From Geobacter sp. (GTDB lineage: Bacteria; Desulfobacterota; Desulfuromonadia; Geobacterales; Pseudopelobacteraceae), in NCBI GenBank assembly GCA_009684515.1, contig WKKS01000004.1, forward strand, positions 124,001 through 188,000: a DNA stretch of 64,000 bases, written 5' to 3'. The position numbers were made by a program, and so were the translations under genes. The notes beneath the pieces were generated by a model. The model searched no databases, was not told where the DNA came from, and worked only from the letters and a program-made list of their open reading frames with translations. Below are positions 33,877 through 43,112 of this stretch, one piece after another; position 1 is the stretch's first letter; every line of letters begins with the position of its first letter.

Positions 33877-35061
33877 TTACAGAAAGCGCCCGGCCGCCAA
33901 CAACAGCAGCCCGAGAGCAATCGCCCCCCCGATGACCGGCAAGGCGATGCGCATCTCCTTCTTCACCCCTGAAATCGAGGTATAAGGGGTGCAGCCGGTA
34001 AAATTCAGGGTATAAAAGGAGCTGACCGCCGGCAGAGCCAAAAAGAAGGCCGCTTTGGTCCATCCGCTCCAGTCGGTGCCACCGGCCAGCAGATAAAAAA
34101 TCAAACCCCACAAAAGTCCCGCTTCGGCCCCCTTCAAAGCAAAACGCCGACCGGGGAGCCAGGGGAGCAGCAGCGGCCCGGCTACGATCCCGGCCAGACA
34201 AGCGCCCAGCCAGGCGACCAGGGCTGTCAGTCCGGCAGCCGCACCATTCGTAACCGTAAACAGCAGAAAGAGACCGGCACATGCCGGAGCTATCGACTTG
34301 AGCGCCAGAACCAGCTCCACCGGAACAAGCACCAGCCGCTCATAGAAGGAAAAGGTCATCTGGCGCATCGCCGCCGTCGTCACCAGACCGTTGTCCAGAT
34401 ATTGGGGCAGATCGTTGGCCCTGATGACAGCATAACTGACGTTGAAGCCGCTGCGACGCGCCACCTGATGGGCCGAGACACCCGCCGCCCCCAGGATCGG
34501 CAGGATCACCCGGCGATGACTGACGACCTTGGCCAGCCCGCTGGATGCAATTCTGCGCACCACTTCTCCGGTGCCGAAAGTCCCCTTGCCGGCGGCACAC
34601 CAGACGTTGATGCCGTAGGTTTCCAATACCAGCAGCCAGACATTGCGTCCCGCCAGGGAACAACGGACTATGTCGTAACTCATCTTGTAGTTGGCGGTCA
34701 CCACTACCGGGTCACCGGCGCCCGGATTTCCGAGCGCGTAAAGTCCGGGTGGAACCATGAATTTCATCCGGCCTATGCCCCAGCGCACCAGACAGGCGCC
34801 CAACCTGTCTTTAAACACAAGCTCCGTGGAGACCCGCGGTACACGACCCGCTCCGGTTTGCAGCCACTCCAGGAACCCAGGAACCTTATCAGTTATTTCT
34901 CCGCCGCCGGCGGAGGTTGGCGGGCCTCAACAGGGGCGCTTGCCGGTACCATCGTCCGCTTCAATCGAACAGACACTGGCTGGAGCACACTCCGTTTCAG
35001 CGGCCTTTCTGATTCCCTTGATCTTGAATGGGACGCCCGAACCATTTTTTACTTGCAACAT
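33877..35061 (-). CDS. hgcA: Mercury methylation corrinoid protein HgcA, candidate selenoprotein (in-frame TGA)
   Basis: Transfers a methyl group from its corrinoid cofactor to Hg(II). The cap-helix signature NVWCAAGKGTFGTGE is intact, with the corrinoid-coordinating Cys near residue 155. About four to five hydrophobic segments follow in the C-terminal half, and FTGCTPYTSISGVKKE lies near the end. The frame from the ATG at 35061, which has an AAGGAG site 8 nt upstream, runs to 33877 with a single TGA at codon 45 (34927-34929). Residues around it read KRPC-TGA-GPPTSAGGG, then VPGFLEW and VPRVST, which resemble the N-terminal region of HgcA. Read through as Sec, the product is 394 aa. Initiation at the GTG at 34818 would remove this region and has no ribosome site. 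A pseudogene is possible but unlikely, since the frame is otherwise intact. Confidence 0.9.
34899..34929 (-). other. TGA codon plus candidate bacterial SECIS hairpin in hgcA
   Basis: The TGA is at 34927-34929 (minus strand). Downstream, CTCCGCC (34909-34915) pairs perfectly with GGCGGAG (34899-34905), giving a 7-bp stem closed by a GGC loop. The loop begins 18 nt after the TGA and starts with G. Bacterial SECIS hairpins lie just after the UGA with a G near the start of the apical loop, so position and loop both fit. Folding and function are not tested here. Confidence 0.6.
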
Positions 35062-35519
35062 GCAATCACTCCTTCCCTCTGCACAGCAACTTGACCGGCT
35101 TTGGCCACCGCCTCGTTCAATAGCCCCAGCGACCTGACCACCGTCTCCCGTTCAAAATCGGTCATGGAAGCGAAAATCTGATCGATCCTGCCGGTCATGT
35201 AACTGTCGATTCGCGCCAGAACATCCGCTCCGGCGTCCGTCAACCCCAATAACGTCACCCGGCGGTCGTCCGGCGAGACCTTCCGCACAATCAAACCCTT
35301 TGCGTCCAAACCCTTGGCCTGACGACTGAAGGTGGTCACATCCATGCCCAACTCCTCCGCCACCTGCTGCATCGAAGGAGCGCCACTCCTCCGGATTTCA
35401 AAGAGGATATGGCTCTGCGCCAGCGAAACCTGTTCCCCGCAGCATTCATCACAGCAGGCCGCGTTCAGCAAACCGAAGCGGCGCGCAAAAATCTGCAGTT
35501 TTTCCCGTACTGATTCCAT
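35049..35519 (-). CDS. MarR family regulator with paired cysteines, upstream of hgcA
   Basis: A 156-aa winged-helix repressor of the MarR family. The DNA-binding part is SMQQVAEELGMDVTTFSRQAKGLDAKGLI followed by the wing SPDDRRVTLLGLTDAG. Near the N-terminus is NAACCDECCGEQVS and the C-terminus ends IACCK. These three Cys-Cys pairs suggest thiophilic metal or metalloid sensing. The ATG at 35519 has a GGAG site 6 nt upstream, whereas the longer alternative at 35549 has none. The stop lies 12 nt beyond the hgcA start, so the genes overlap and are probably cotranscribed, with the regulator controlling its own operon. Confidence 0.87.
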   Translation of the reverse strand: MESVREKLQIFARRFGLLNAACCDECCGEQVSLAQSHILFEIRRSGAPSMQQVAEELGMDVTTFSRQAKGLDAKGLIVRKVSPDDRRVTLLGLTDAGADVLARIDSYMTGRIDQIFASMTDFERETVVRSLGLLNEAVAKAGQVAVQREGVIACCK

Positions 35520-35550
35520 CCCATTCTCCAACGCTATGACCTGATACATT

Positions 35551-35570
35551 TTATTGCATTATGCAAGTAA
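35551..35570. promoter_or_regulatory. Palindromic operator candidate for marR-hgcAB
   Basis: TTGCAT-T-ATGCAA (35554-35566) is a perfect inverted repeat, extendable to 8 of 10 matches per arm. It lies about 35 nt upstream of the marR start codon, the size and position typical of a MarR autoregulatory site. No other copy was noticed in the window. Confidence 0.6.
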
Positions 35571-35589
35571 GTACGATGGTTGTCCATAA

Positions 35590-35620
35590 AAAAGAGGGGC
35601 TGCATCCGGCACCCCCTCTC
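35590..35620 (-). terminator. Terminator of racemase gene, insulating marR-hgcAB
   Basis: AGAGGGG and CCCCTCT arms, followed on the minus strand by a run of six T residues. It stops transcription from the racemase gene before it reaches marR, which therefore needs its own promoter. Confidence 0.75.
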
Positions 35621-35656
35621 CATCTTGAACTGAATTTTAATAACGTTATCACCTGA

Positions 35657-36349
35657 CTACTCCTGGCAATATCTGACGATCTTCTCCACATGGATGGCAG
35701 TGGTGTTCAGAAAAGGGATGCCGTGTGCTTCGGCAGGGAGGATCAGCGGCAGCTCGGTGCAGCCCAGGATGATTGAATCGATTCCGTCCCTTTCGATCAT
35801 TTCCTTGACAATCCCCAGCAGCGCCTGCCGGGTATCATCCTTGACAATCCCCAGTTCGATCTCGGAGAAGAGCTTCTCATGGATAAAAAGCTGTTCCTGC
35901 GGCGAGGGGACGACCATCGACATTCCTCGCCGCTGGAAAGGGCGCTGGAAGAAGTCCGCCTGCATGGTAAAACGCGTTCCCAGCAGTCCGGGCCGCTTCA
36001 CCCCCAGAGTTTCCGCTTTTGCACAGGTAGCCTCCACGATGCTGATCAGCGGCAGCGGTGAACGCTTGGCCACCTCGTCGAAAACCACATGGGGAGTATT
36101 GGAGGCAATCGCCGCAAACTCGGCGCCGGAACGCTGGAGCGCCTCAACCTTTGCCAATAGCCATTCCGTCAGCCTGTCCAGCTCATTGGCCTCAACTATT
36201 TCCAGCAGTTCGGCCAAATCCGCGCTGTAGATAATGATTTCAGGGGAGTGCAGGCCGCAGTCGCATTCCCTGAAAGCGTCGATGATCCCGCGATAGTAGT
36301 CAAGTGTCGATTCCGGCCCGATGCCACCGATAATGCCTATTTTCTTCAT
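35657..36349 (-). CDS. Aspartate/glutamate racemase family protein
   Basis: A 230-aa cytoplasmic amino acid racemase of the PLP-independent, two-cysteine type. IGIIGGIGPESTLDYYRGII is the usual start, FAAIASNTPHVVFDEVAKRS and DSIILGCTELPLIL are the two active-site regions. The first normally carries a catalytic Cys (often NTxH or CNTxH); here the sequence is SNTPH, with Ser in that place, while the second cysteine (GCTE) is present. Some aspartate racemase-like homologs have the same change and altered activity. The start has a GGGAAATCC-type weak site. Confidence 0.88.
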   Translation of the reverse strand: MKKIGIIGGIGPESTLDYYRGIIDAFRECDCGLHSPEIIIYSADLAELLEIVEANELDRLTEWLLAKVEALQRSGAEFAAIASNTPHVVFDEVAKRSPLPLISIVEATCAKAETLGVKRPGLLGTRFTMQADFFQRPFQRRGMSMVVPSPQEQLFIHEKLFSEIELGIVKDDTRQALLGIVKEMIERDGIDSIILGCTELPLILPAEAHGIPFLNTTAIHVEKIVRYCQE

Positions 36350-36403
36350 TTGGATTTCCCTCCGTATGAATTCATTTCCAGCAGTTTAAGTGCAGAATTC
36401 CCG

Positions 36404-36910
36404 CTACTCCCTGCCCGACGGCTTCGATCGTGACTCCTTGTCAGTTAACCACCCCTCGCCTGCATCCGGGTAGGAATCGAAGCGCGGTATATAAGGCTTA
36501 ATATCGATCAGAGGCGTTGCATCTAGTACGTCGATCCCAGCTACGCGCAAGACGTTTACCTCACGGGACAATAGCCTGACCACGGAAAGACCCAACCCAT
36601 TTGGACGGCAGGGATGACGGGTGGCAAATATGCCGTGCGGCTCGTCATCCAGGAAGGGCGCCCGCACCAGCTCAATTTCTCCAGCCCGGTCGAAACGGTA
36701 GATCAGGTACAGGTGAGTGAAGGCTTCAATATCCTTGAGGGCAGCTGAAAACTCCGGGAATACTTCCACCATCCCCACGGCTTCCGGCTGGAAGGCTCCC
36801 TGTACTGGCGCTTCCTCCTTACCGTAAAAAGGGGTATGGATTATGCCGATGGGCTGGATGGTCATTTCAGAGGGGCTCAACGGAAGGGTTGTCTGATTAC
36901 GGTTTTCCAT
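36404..36910 (-). CDS. TrmO-type tRNA N6-methyladenosine methyltransferase (TsaA-like)
   Basis: A 168-aa protein of the TrmO/TsaA (YaeB-like) family, which uses SAM to methylate N6 of t6A37 in tRNA. MTIQPIGIIHTPFYGKEEAPVQG is the characteristic start of the core, with DIEAFTHLYLIYRFDR and RHPCRPNGLGLSVVRLLSREVN following. The DVLDATPLIDIKPYIP segment closes the domain. The start at 36910 has an AAGGCGG site; the core could also begin at 36865. It lacks the C-terminal extension of E. coli TrmO, as in short bacterial members. Confidence 0.88.
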   Translation of the reverse strand: MENRNQTTLPLSPSEMTIQPIGIIHTPFYGKEEAPVQGAFQPEAVGMVEVFPEFSAALKDIEAFTHLYLIYRFDRAGEIELVRAPFLDDEPHGIFATRHPCRPNGLGLSVVRLLSREVNVLRVAGIDVLDATPLIDIKPYIPRFDSYPDAGEGWLTDKESRSKPSGRE

Positions 36911-37004
36911 TTTGCGGAATCCGCCTTTCTGATATCGCTCAGATAAATTTCGTAGTGCTTTCCGGTCAGCCAGCAGCAATTCAGGCCGGCCAATTTGGGA
37001 GTTA

Positions 37005-38144
37005 TTACATCATCTGTTCACTGATTTTCCTGCGTCTGTAATCCACCAGAAACTGCTCCAGCCTTGTCAGACACTCTGCCAGATTGCCCCTGCCAAAACC
37101 TATCCGAAAGCGGTCGTACTCATCGCCGTAAAGAGTCCCTGGAAGCAGCAAGACACCAGCGTGCCGCACCAATGCGTCACAGAATTGATCGACCGATTTT
37201 CCCAGATAGCGCGGGAAGGCAATTGGCCCGGCTTTCGGTTCCTGCCATACAAAAAAATCCTGATGCCTGGAGAAGAATGGTGCCAGCAAACCCAGATTGC
37301 GCCTGATTATCTCCATATTCCGATCGACAATCGTGTGGCGATGGCGCAAGGCGAGCGTCGCAAGGTACTCGCTTGGGGCACTGTTGCAAATCGTGGTGTA
37401 GTCCTTAAACGCAGCAAGCTTGCCGAGCAGCTCCTTATTGCGAGTCGCCACCCACCCGATGCGCAACCCAGCGAGCCCGTAGGTTTTGGACATAACACCA
37501 AGAGATACTGCGCGCTCATTTATTTCCGCGAACGACGGCAAACGTTCAGCAGGGTCATATTCCAAACCTCGATACACTTCATCGGAAAAAACAAGAAATC
37601 CCAGCTGATCCGAGAGATTTGACAATTCATGAAGGAACTCGGCATCGGGCAGATATCCTGTCGGATTATGTGGGAAGTTGACAACAACAACCTTGGTCCT
37701 GTCCGTCACATTATCTGCAATGAATTGCAGGTCCAGCTCCCAGGCCTGGTCGGGATTTCCCTTCCATTCGGTCACTTCCGCACCAATACTGCGGGCCACT
37801 TCCGCGAGCGACTGATAATACGGTGTATGAACTATGATGTGGTCACCGGCTTCGAGCGCAACATTCATAAAGTTGAATATCGCTTCCTCGGCACCGGAGT
37901 GAACCAGAACCTGTCCGGCAGAGATGTTCTTGTATAGCGAGGCAATTTCTGTTCGCAGCTCGGGGCCGCCAAGCGCTTCCGTATATCCGAGCCAAAGCGA
38001 CGACAATTCCTCTTGCGCATTTTGCTCAAGCCGGAGCAGGTCTCCTACCGAGAGGCTCTCGCAGTCGGAGCAGCAGAGAAGATATGGGGCGGTGAATTCG
38101 TATTGGGCAAAATATCGTTCGAGTCGAAATGGTTTCAATTTCAT
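37005..38144 (-). CDS. PLP-dependent aminotransferase class I/II
   Basis: A 379-aa fold-type I aminotransferase. The substrate-binding N-terminal part has SLWLGYTEALGGPELRTEIA. The HTPYYQSL region and VVVNFPHNPTGYLPDAE precede the PLP-binding FSDEVYRGLEYDP. The catalytic lysine is in SKTYGLAGLRIGW near residue 225. The C-terminal FRIGFGRGNLAECL is also typical. The substrate cannot be deduced. It stands alone, downstream of the small CHAP-like gene on the same strand. Confidence 0.9.
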   Translation of the reverse strand: MKLKPFRLERYFAQYEFTAPYLLCCSDCESLSVGDLLRLEQNAQEELSSLWLGYTEALGGPELRTEIASLYKNISAGQVLVHSGAEEAIFNFMNVALEAGDHIIVHTPYYQSLAEVARSIGAEVTEWKGNPDQAWELDLQFIADNVTDRTKVVVVNFPHNPTGYLPDAEFLHELSNLSDQLGFLVFSDEVYRGLEYDPAERLPSFAEINERAVSLGVMSKTYGLAGLRIGWVATRNKELLGKLAAFKDYTTICNSAPSEYLATLALRHRHTIVDRNMEIIRRNLGLLAPFFSRHQDFFVWQEPKAGPIAFPRYLGKSVDQFCDALVRHAGVLLLPGTLYGDEYDRFRIGFGRGNLAECLTRLEQFLVDYRRRKISEQMM

Positions 38145-38215
38145 TCAATGACTCCCATGACTGGGGATAAAACTATTCATGTCACCCGCTATTATTTTCA
38201 TTGTTATTTGGACTG

Positions 38216-38803
38216 TTACAGCACCCTTTCCTTGAGCTGAATCAGCTGATCCAGGGCTTCCCTGATTTTATTTTTAAATAGATCGGCGTACCCGCCGCTT
38301 TGCTCTTGGGAAAAAATAATATCAGGAGACCAGATTTGTTCAATCGAATTAATAGCAACATTCTTTCTCGTATCCAGCTGGTCGTATTTGCTGGTAACGC
38401 CACAGCAAAGAGCCCGTTTCCATTCCTGCTCGTCATTCTGCTTCCATTTGTTCTTGAAAAGATTAAACGACAATTTACCGCCATAGTTCATCTCGCTGAC
38501 ATCAACTGAAACGGCCTGACCTTCCTGATTCCGGTTCACCTTCTCGATGTAAGCGACATGCCAATATCTGCCAAGGTCAAAAATGGCGACATCACCCTCC
38601 TCTGCTTTGGCAACTTCCCTGTTTTTAAGGACCGTAATTTCAGCGACCGATTGCGGAACCGGGAATGTCGGAATCTTTGATTTGACGTAGTCAACGCAAT
38701 ATCCTCCTTTTTCCACCCAATCATCACACTTGCAGTCTGCATAGCAATTGCTATTTGCGGCTGACAGTAAAATAAACAATGTGAGCATGCTGGCAAACTT
38801 CAT
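38216..38803 (-). CDS. Secreted CHAP-like protein
   Basis: A 195-aa exported protein. A signal peptide covers about residues 1-22 (cleavage near CYA-DCK). The mature part contains GGYCVDYVKSKIP, EEGDVAIFDLGRYWHVAYIEKV and VDVSEMNYGG. This order of Cys, then 'GDVAIF...WHVAYIEKV', then a terminal strand matches CHAP amidase/peptidase domains, with the Cys and His as catalytic candidates, so a cell-wall role is plausible. The mature N-terminus also has CKCDDW, possibly disulfide-linked. Function is inferred from the motif only. Confidence 0.72.
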   Translation of the reverse strand: MKFASMLTLFILLSAANSNCYADCKCDDWVEKGGYCVDYVKSKIPTFPVPQSVAEITVLKNREVAKAEEGDVAIFDLGRYWHVAYIEKVNRNQEGQAVSVDVSEMNYGGKLSFNLFKNKWKQNDEQEWKRALCCGVTSKYDQLDTRKNVAINSIEQIWSPDIIFSQEQSGGYADLFKNKIREALDQLIQLKERVL

Positions 38804-38837
38804 AATACCTCCGTAACCGGAAAATTTCGTAAACGCA

Positions 38838-38866
38838 AAAACGGGCGGAACCTTGCGATTCCGCCC
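38838..38866 (-). terminator. Terminator of ahcY
   Basis: GGGCGGAA (38843-38850) and TTCCGCCC (38859-38866) with an 8-nt loop, followed on the minus strand by a TTTTT run. It lies about 25 nt after the ahcY stop. Confidence 0.8.
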
Positions 38867-38891
38867 TTGGGTATCAACCTGTATCTACTTA

Positions 38892-40286
<1,395 letters not shown>

Positions 40287-40336
40287 GATTTAAGCTCCTT
40301 TAGTGTTGTGATGCTGTTGGTTGTTGAATCGATTAT

Positions 40337-40414
40337 GTAGGGGCGGTCCTTGTGATCGCCCTGATGAGTTTTGGATAATATTAAATGCTGGGCGAACACA
40401 AGATCCGCCCCTAC
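40337..40414. repeat. Long palindromic repeat (GTAGGGGCGG type) between ahcY and its regulator
   Basis: Two 25-nt arms (40337-40361 and 40390-40414) are inverted with 22 of 25 matches around a 28-nt AT-rich loop. The right arm contains the stop codon of the ArsR-methyltransferase gene (40411-40413). GTAGGGGCGG... repeats of this form are known as dispersed palindromes in many bacterial genomes. Confidence 0.75.
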
Positions 40415-41322
40415 GATGCCTTCACCACCAACACCGTTTCCTGCCCGCTCACCCCTTCAATCCGCTCACATGCAACTTTGACGAATCCGGTCGTCCTCAA
40501 CCATCCGGTCAATTCGTCCTCGTCAAACCCCAGCCACTGGTCAGCCAACTGTTCCCGGGCCGATTCACGCTCGTGACGGGCCAGATCGGCCAATACAAAT
40601 ATTCCCCCCGGGATCAGCACACGCCCGATTTCGGCCAGGACAGCCGCCGGATCGGCAGCATGGTGCAGAACCATGTTGGCCACAACACACCCTACCGAGG
40701 CATCCGGCAAGGGCAGATGGGTCATTTCACCCAGACGCAGCTCGATACGGCTGCTCCCGGCCGAGGTCAATCGGCGACGGGCCTCCTCCAGCATGGCCGG
40801 GGAGTGATCCACCCCGATCACTTTCGATGCCCGCGAGGCCAATTCCAGCAGCAACCCTCCGGTGCCTACGCCTATTTCCAAAACGCTGACTTCTTGCGGA
40901 ACAAGCCCAAGCAGCTGGCGGCGATATTCCGGCACCGGAAGCAGGGTGCGGGCCAGGTTGTCCCATTGACGGGCATGCTGATCGAAGAATTCCTGACTGC
41001 GACGACGGCGTTCTTCCAGCACAACGGCCACAGCACCCAGATCCTGTGATCTTTGAGGCAATTTTTCCAGCTCCTGCTCAAAAGCATGGCGAATCAGTCT
41101 AAAAAAGCTGCCAGTCTCGCCGACCTTGTAATAGCTCCAGGTACCCTGCCGCTTGACGTTCAGGACACCAGCCTCAGCTAGTATTTTCAGGTGGCGTGAA
41201 ATGCGCGACTGCCCCATGTCCATGATACTGGTCAGCTCTTGCACCGTGAACTCACCGGCAAGAAGAACCGCAGTCAGGCGTAAACGGCAGGGGTCTGATA
41301 GAGCTTTGAAGGTTTCTAGCAT
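40411..41322 (-). CDS. ArsR-type regulator fused to SAM-dependent methyltransferase (SahR-like)
   Basis: A 303-aa protein. Residues about 1-90 are an ArsR winged helix (FKALSDPCRLRLTAVLLAGEF, then MGQSRISRHLKILAEAGVLNVKR). Residues about 135-300 are a Class I methyltransferase (VLEIGVGTGGLLLELA; GVDHSPAMLEEARRRL; VANMVLHHAADPAAVLAEIGRVL). The fusion next to ahcY matches the SahR type, ArsR regulators that respond to SAH and control the methyl cycle. This is an inference from family and context; the methyltransferase part may only bind the ligand. The start is followed upstream by ATCAA/TTGAT repeats. Confidence 0.85.
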   Translation of the reverse strand: MLETFKALSDPCRLRLTAVLLAGEFTVQELTSIMDMGQSRISRHLKILAEAGVLNVKRQGTWSYYKVGETGSFFRLIRHAFEQELEKLPQRSQDLGAVAVVLEERRRRSQEFFDQHARQWDNLARTLLPVPEYRRQLLGLVPQEVSVLEIGVGTGGLLLELASRASKVIGVDHSPAMLEEARRRLTSAGSSRIELRLGEMTHLPLPDASVGCVVANMVLHHAADPAAVLAEIGRVLIPGGIFVLADLARHERESAREQLADQWLGFDEDELTGWLRTTGFVKVACERIEGVSGQETVLVVKAS

Positions 41323-41332
41323 AGTCCGCTTT

Positions 41333-41373
41333 ATATCAATTGAACTGATTTTTGTATATCAAGTTTTATTGAT
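41333..41373. promoter_or_regulatory. Inverted repeats upstream of ArsR-methyltransferase gene (operator candidate)
   Basis: TCAATTGA (41336-41343) and ATCAA-6-TTGAT (41358-41362 with 41369-41373) lie 14 to 51 nt before the start codon at 41322. The repeated ATATCAA half-site suggests autoregulation. No matching repeat was noticed in front of metK. Confidence 0.4.
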
Positions 41374-41404
41374 TTAACATAATTCCCGCTCGCCGGTCAA
41401 CTGC

Positions 41405-41436
41405 AAAAAAGCCCGCCGGAACGAACCGGCGGGCTT
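41405..41436 (-). terminator. Terminator after nitronate monooxygenase gene
   Basis: An 11-bp stem (AAGCCCGCCGG / CCGGCGGGCTT) with a 6-nt loop, followed on the minus strand by six T residues. It separates the monooxygenase gene from the ArsR-methyltransferase gene. Confidence 0.85.
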
Positions 41437-41469
41437 ATATTGGAGTGCAATAACGGGGCATTACGAATT

Positions 41470-42546
41470 CTAGGCTTTATTGCCTGCTTCTCCAAAAAGC
41501 TCATCAAAGATCGCCTGCACGGTGGTGATCCGCTCAGATTTCCAGGCATTGGTGCCGCAGAAAACCAGGCCGGTCTCCACATCGCCGCGCTGGGCGCGAT
41601 CCAGTGAAGTCACGATACAGAAACGCTCGCCGGACTCCTTGTAGGAGCATTTTTTCAGGCATCCCAAACGGCAGGGGGTGTGATGATCCAGGTCGTACTG
41701 GCGGATATTATCCTGATTGGAAAGAATGGCGCGCCCTGGAAGACCGGCCGGACTCATGATCAAACCGATATCTTCCGGCTTGCAGTCAATATATTTCTGC
41801 TTGAAAGCATCTTCAGCATCACACTCTTCAGTACAGACGAAGCGACTGGCCATCTGCACGCCATCGGCGCCTTCAGCCAGAGCATGCTCTACATCAGCAC
41901 GATCCCAGATACCGCCTGCGGCTATTATCGGCACATCCACGCCGTACTCGGTAATAAACAAATCCTTGACCTGCCGGACCGTCGCATACTGATCGTACTC
42001 ACCGGTCCCGATGTTTTCCATCTTTTCACCCAGATGCCCGCCAGCTGTGTCCGGATCTTCCACAACAACAGCATCGGGCAGCCGGTTGAATGACTTGTGC
42101 CATTTTTTTGCAATCAGCTGAGCCGCACGCAGCGAGGAGACGATTGGGACCAGAGCTACGTCCGGAGCATGAGCGGTCAATTCCGGCAGGCTCAACGGCA
42201 GGCCCGCACCGCAGACGATCACCTTGGCTCCGCCATCGATGGCGGCCTTGACCAGTGACTCGAAATCAGACAGAGCCACCATGACGTTAACACCAATGAT
42301 TCCGTCCGGAGCTATTTCATAAGCTTTGCGCAGTTCGTCTTTAAAAGCATCTGCATCGGCTTGAAAATAGTTTTTGCCGTTGTAGAAAGGACTGTTGAGA
42401 CAGATGCCGGGCGCCGCCACAAGCCCGACGCCGCCGCACTTGGCAACATGGCCGGCAAGCCGGCCGGCGGAAATACGCACCCCCATGCCACCCTGTATGA
42501 CCGGGTAGCGAGCAATATGTTTTCCGATTTTGAGCTGCTGAACCAT
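41470..42546 (-). CDS. Nitronate monooxygenase / 2-nitropropane dioxygenase family protein
   Basis: A 358-aa FMN-dependent TIM-barrel enzyme of the NMO family. The N-terminus HIARYPVIQGGMGVRISAGR, the GAGLPLSLPE loop and VVEDPDTAGGHLG (with the catalytic-type His), followed by IIAAGGIWDRADVEHALAEGADGVQMAS and FVCTEECDAED, are all family features. Several cysteines occur in the C-terminal part (CRLGCLKKCSYKE), unusual for simple NMO enzymes. The start at 42546 has a GGAGG site 6 nt upstream. Related family members include enoyl reductase-like proteins, so the substrate is uncertain. Confidence 0.87.
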   Translation of the reverse strand: MVQQLKIGKHIARYPVIQGGMGVRISAGRLAGHVAKCGGVGLVAAPGICLNSPFYNGKNYFQADADAFKDELRKAYEIAPDGIIGVNVMVALSDFESLVKAAIDGGAKVIVCGAGLPLSLPELTAHAPDVALVPIVSSLRAAQLIAKKWHKSFNRLPDAVVVEDPDTAGGHLGEKMENIGTGEYDQYATVRQVKDLFITEYGVDVPIIAAGGIWDRADVEHALAEGADGVQMASRFVCTEECDAEDAFKQKYIDCKPEDIGLIMSPAGLPGRAILSNQDNIRQYDLDHHTPCRLGCLKKCSYKESGERFCIVTSLDRAQRGDVETGLVFCGTNAWKSERITTVQAIFDELFGEAGNKA

Positions 42547-42720
42547 TAGCAACCTCCGGTCGTTTTTTAATAATCGCATCATAGCAAGCCGCAGCAGTTG
42601 GCGTGTGTAATACTTTTGTAAAATGGTTGCGCTAACGACGGGATCGTAATGGTGTTTTTTTCTGGACTTGTTGACAAATTCTCACTAGAATCGGGAGCTA
42701 ATTAAATTCAGGAGTTTACA

Positions 42721-43074
42721 ATGGAAGCGGAAAAACGGGAATATTTTAAAGGCATACTGAATGACGAGCTTAAGGCGCTTCTGGGAGAAGCCGGTAAAAC
42801 GGTAACTGAGATGACTTCCGATGCTTCCAACTTCCCGGACCCCACCGACCGCGCTACCCAGGAATCCGATCGCAACTTCGAATTGCGCATCCGTGACCGT
42901 GAGCGAAAGCTGATCAACAAAATCAAGGATGCTCTTGATCGAATTGACGCCGACGAATACGGCATTTGCGAAGATTGTGGAGAAGAGATCGGCGAAGCCC
43001 GCCTCAAAGTCCGTCCGGTTACAACCCAATGCATCGACTGCAAGATGGACGCTGAAAAAAAAGAACGCCACTGA
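42721..43074 (+). CDS. TraR/DksA family zinc-finger regulator
   Basis: A 117-aa DksA-like protein that binds RNA polymerase in its secondary channel and modulates the stringent response. Residues about 1-75 form a coiled-coil hairpin. The zinc finger is C-terminal: YGICEDCGEEIGEARLKVRP and TTQCIDCKMDAEKKERH, with all four cysteines present. The start has an AGGAG site. The size is typical of DksA-type proteins in this lineage. It is followed 38 nt later by a histidine kinase gene on the same strand. Confidence 0.92.
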   Translation: MEAEKREYFKGILNDELKALLGEAGKTVTEMTSDASNFPDPTDRATQESDRNFELRIRDRERKLINKIKDALDRIDADEYGICEDCGEEIGEARLKVRPVTTQCIDCKMDAEKKERH

Positions 43075-43112
43075 CACATCCACGACCAGATCAAGGCGTT
43101 CAGGTGCAAACC

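Noticed and set aside
33877..34818. hgcA as a shorter gene starting at GTG 34818
   Set aside because: No ribosome site precedes that GTG, and it would cut off an N-terminal region that continues in frame with HgcA-like sequence up to a well-supported ATG at 35061.
34927..34929. hgcA as a simple nonsense pseudogene
   Set aside because: The rest of the frame, the cap-helix motif, the ribosome sites and hgcB are intact, and the TGA has a Cys-TGA-Gly-Pro-Pro context with a hairpin after it. It cannot be fully excluded without comparison.
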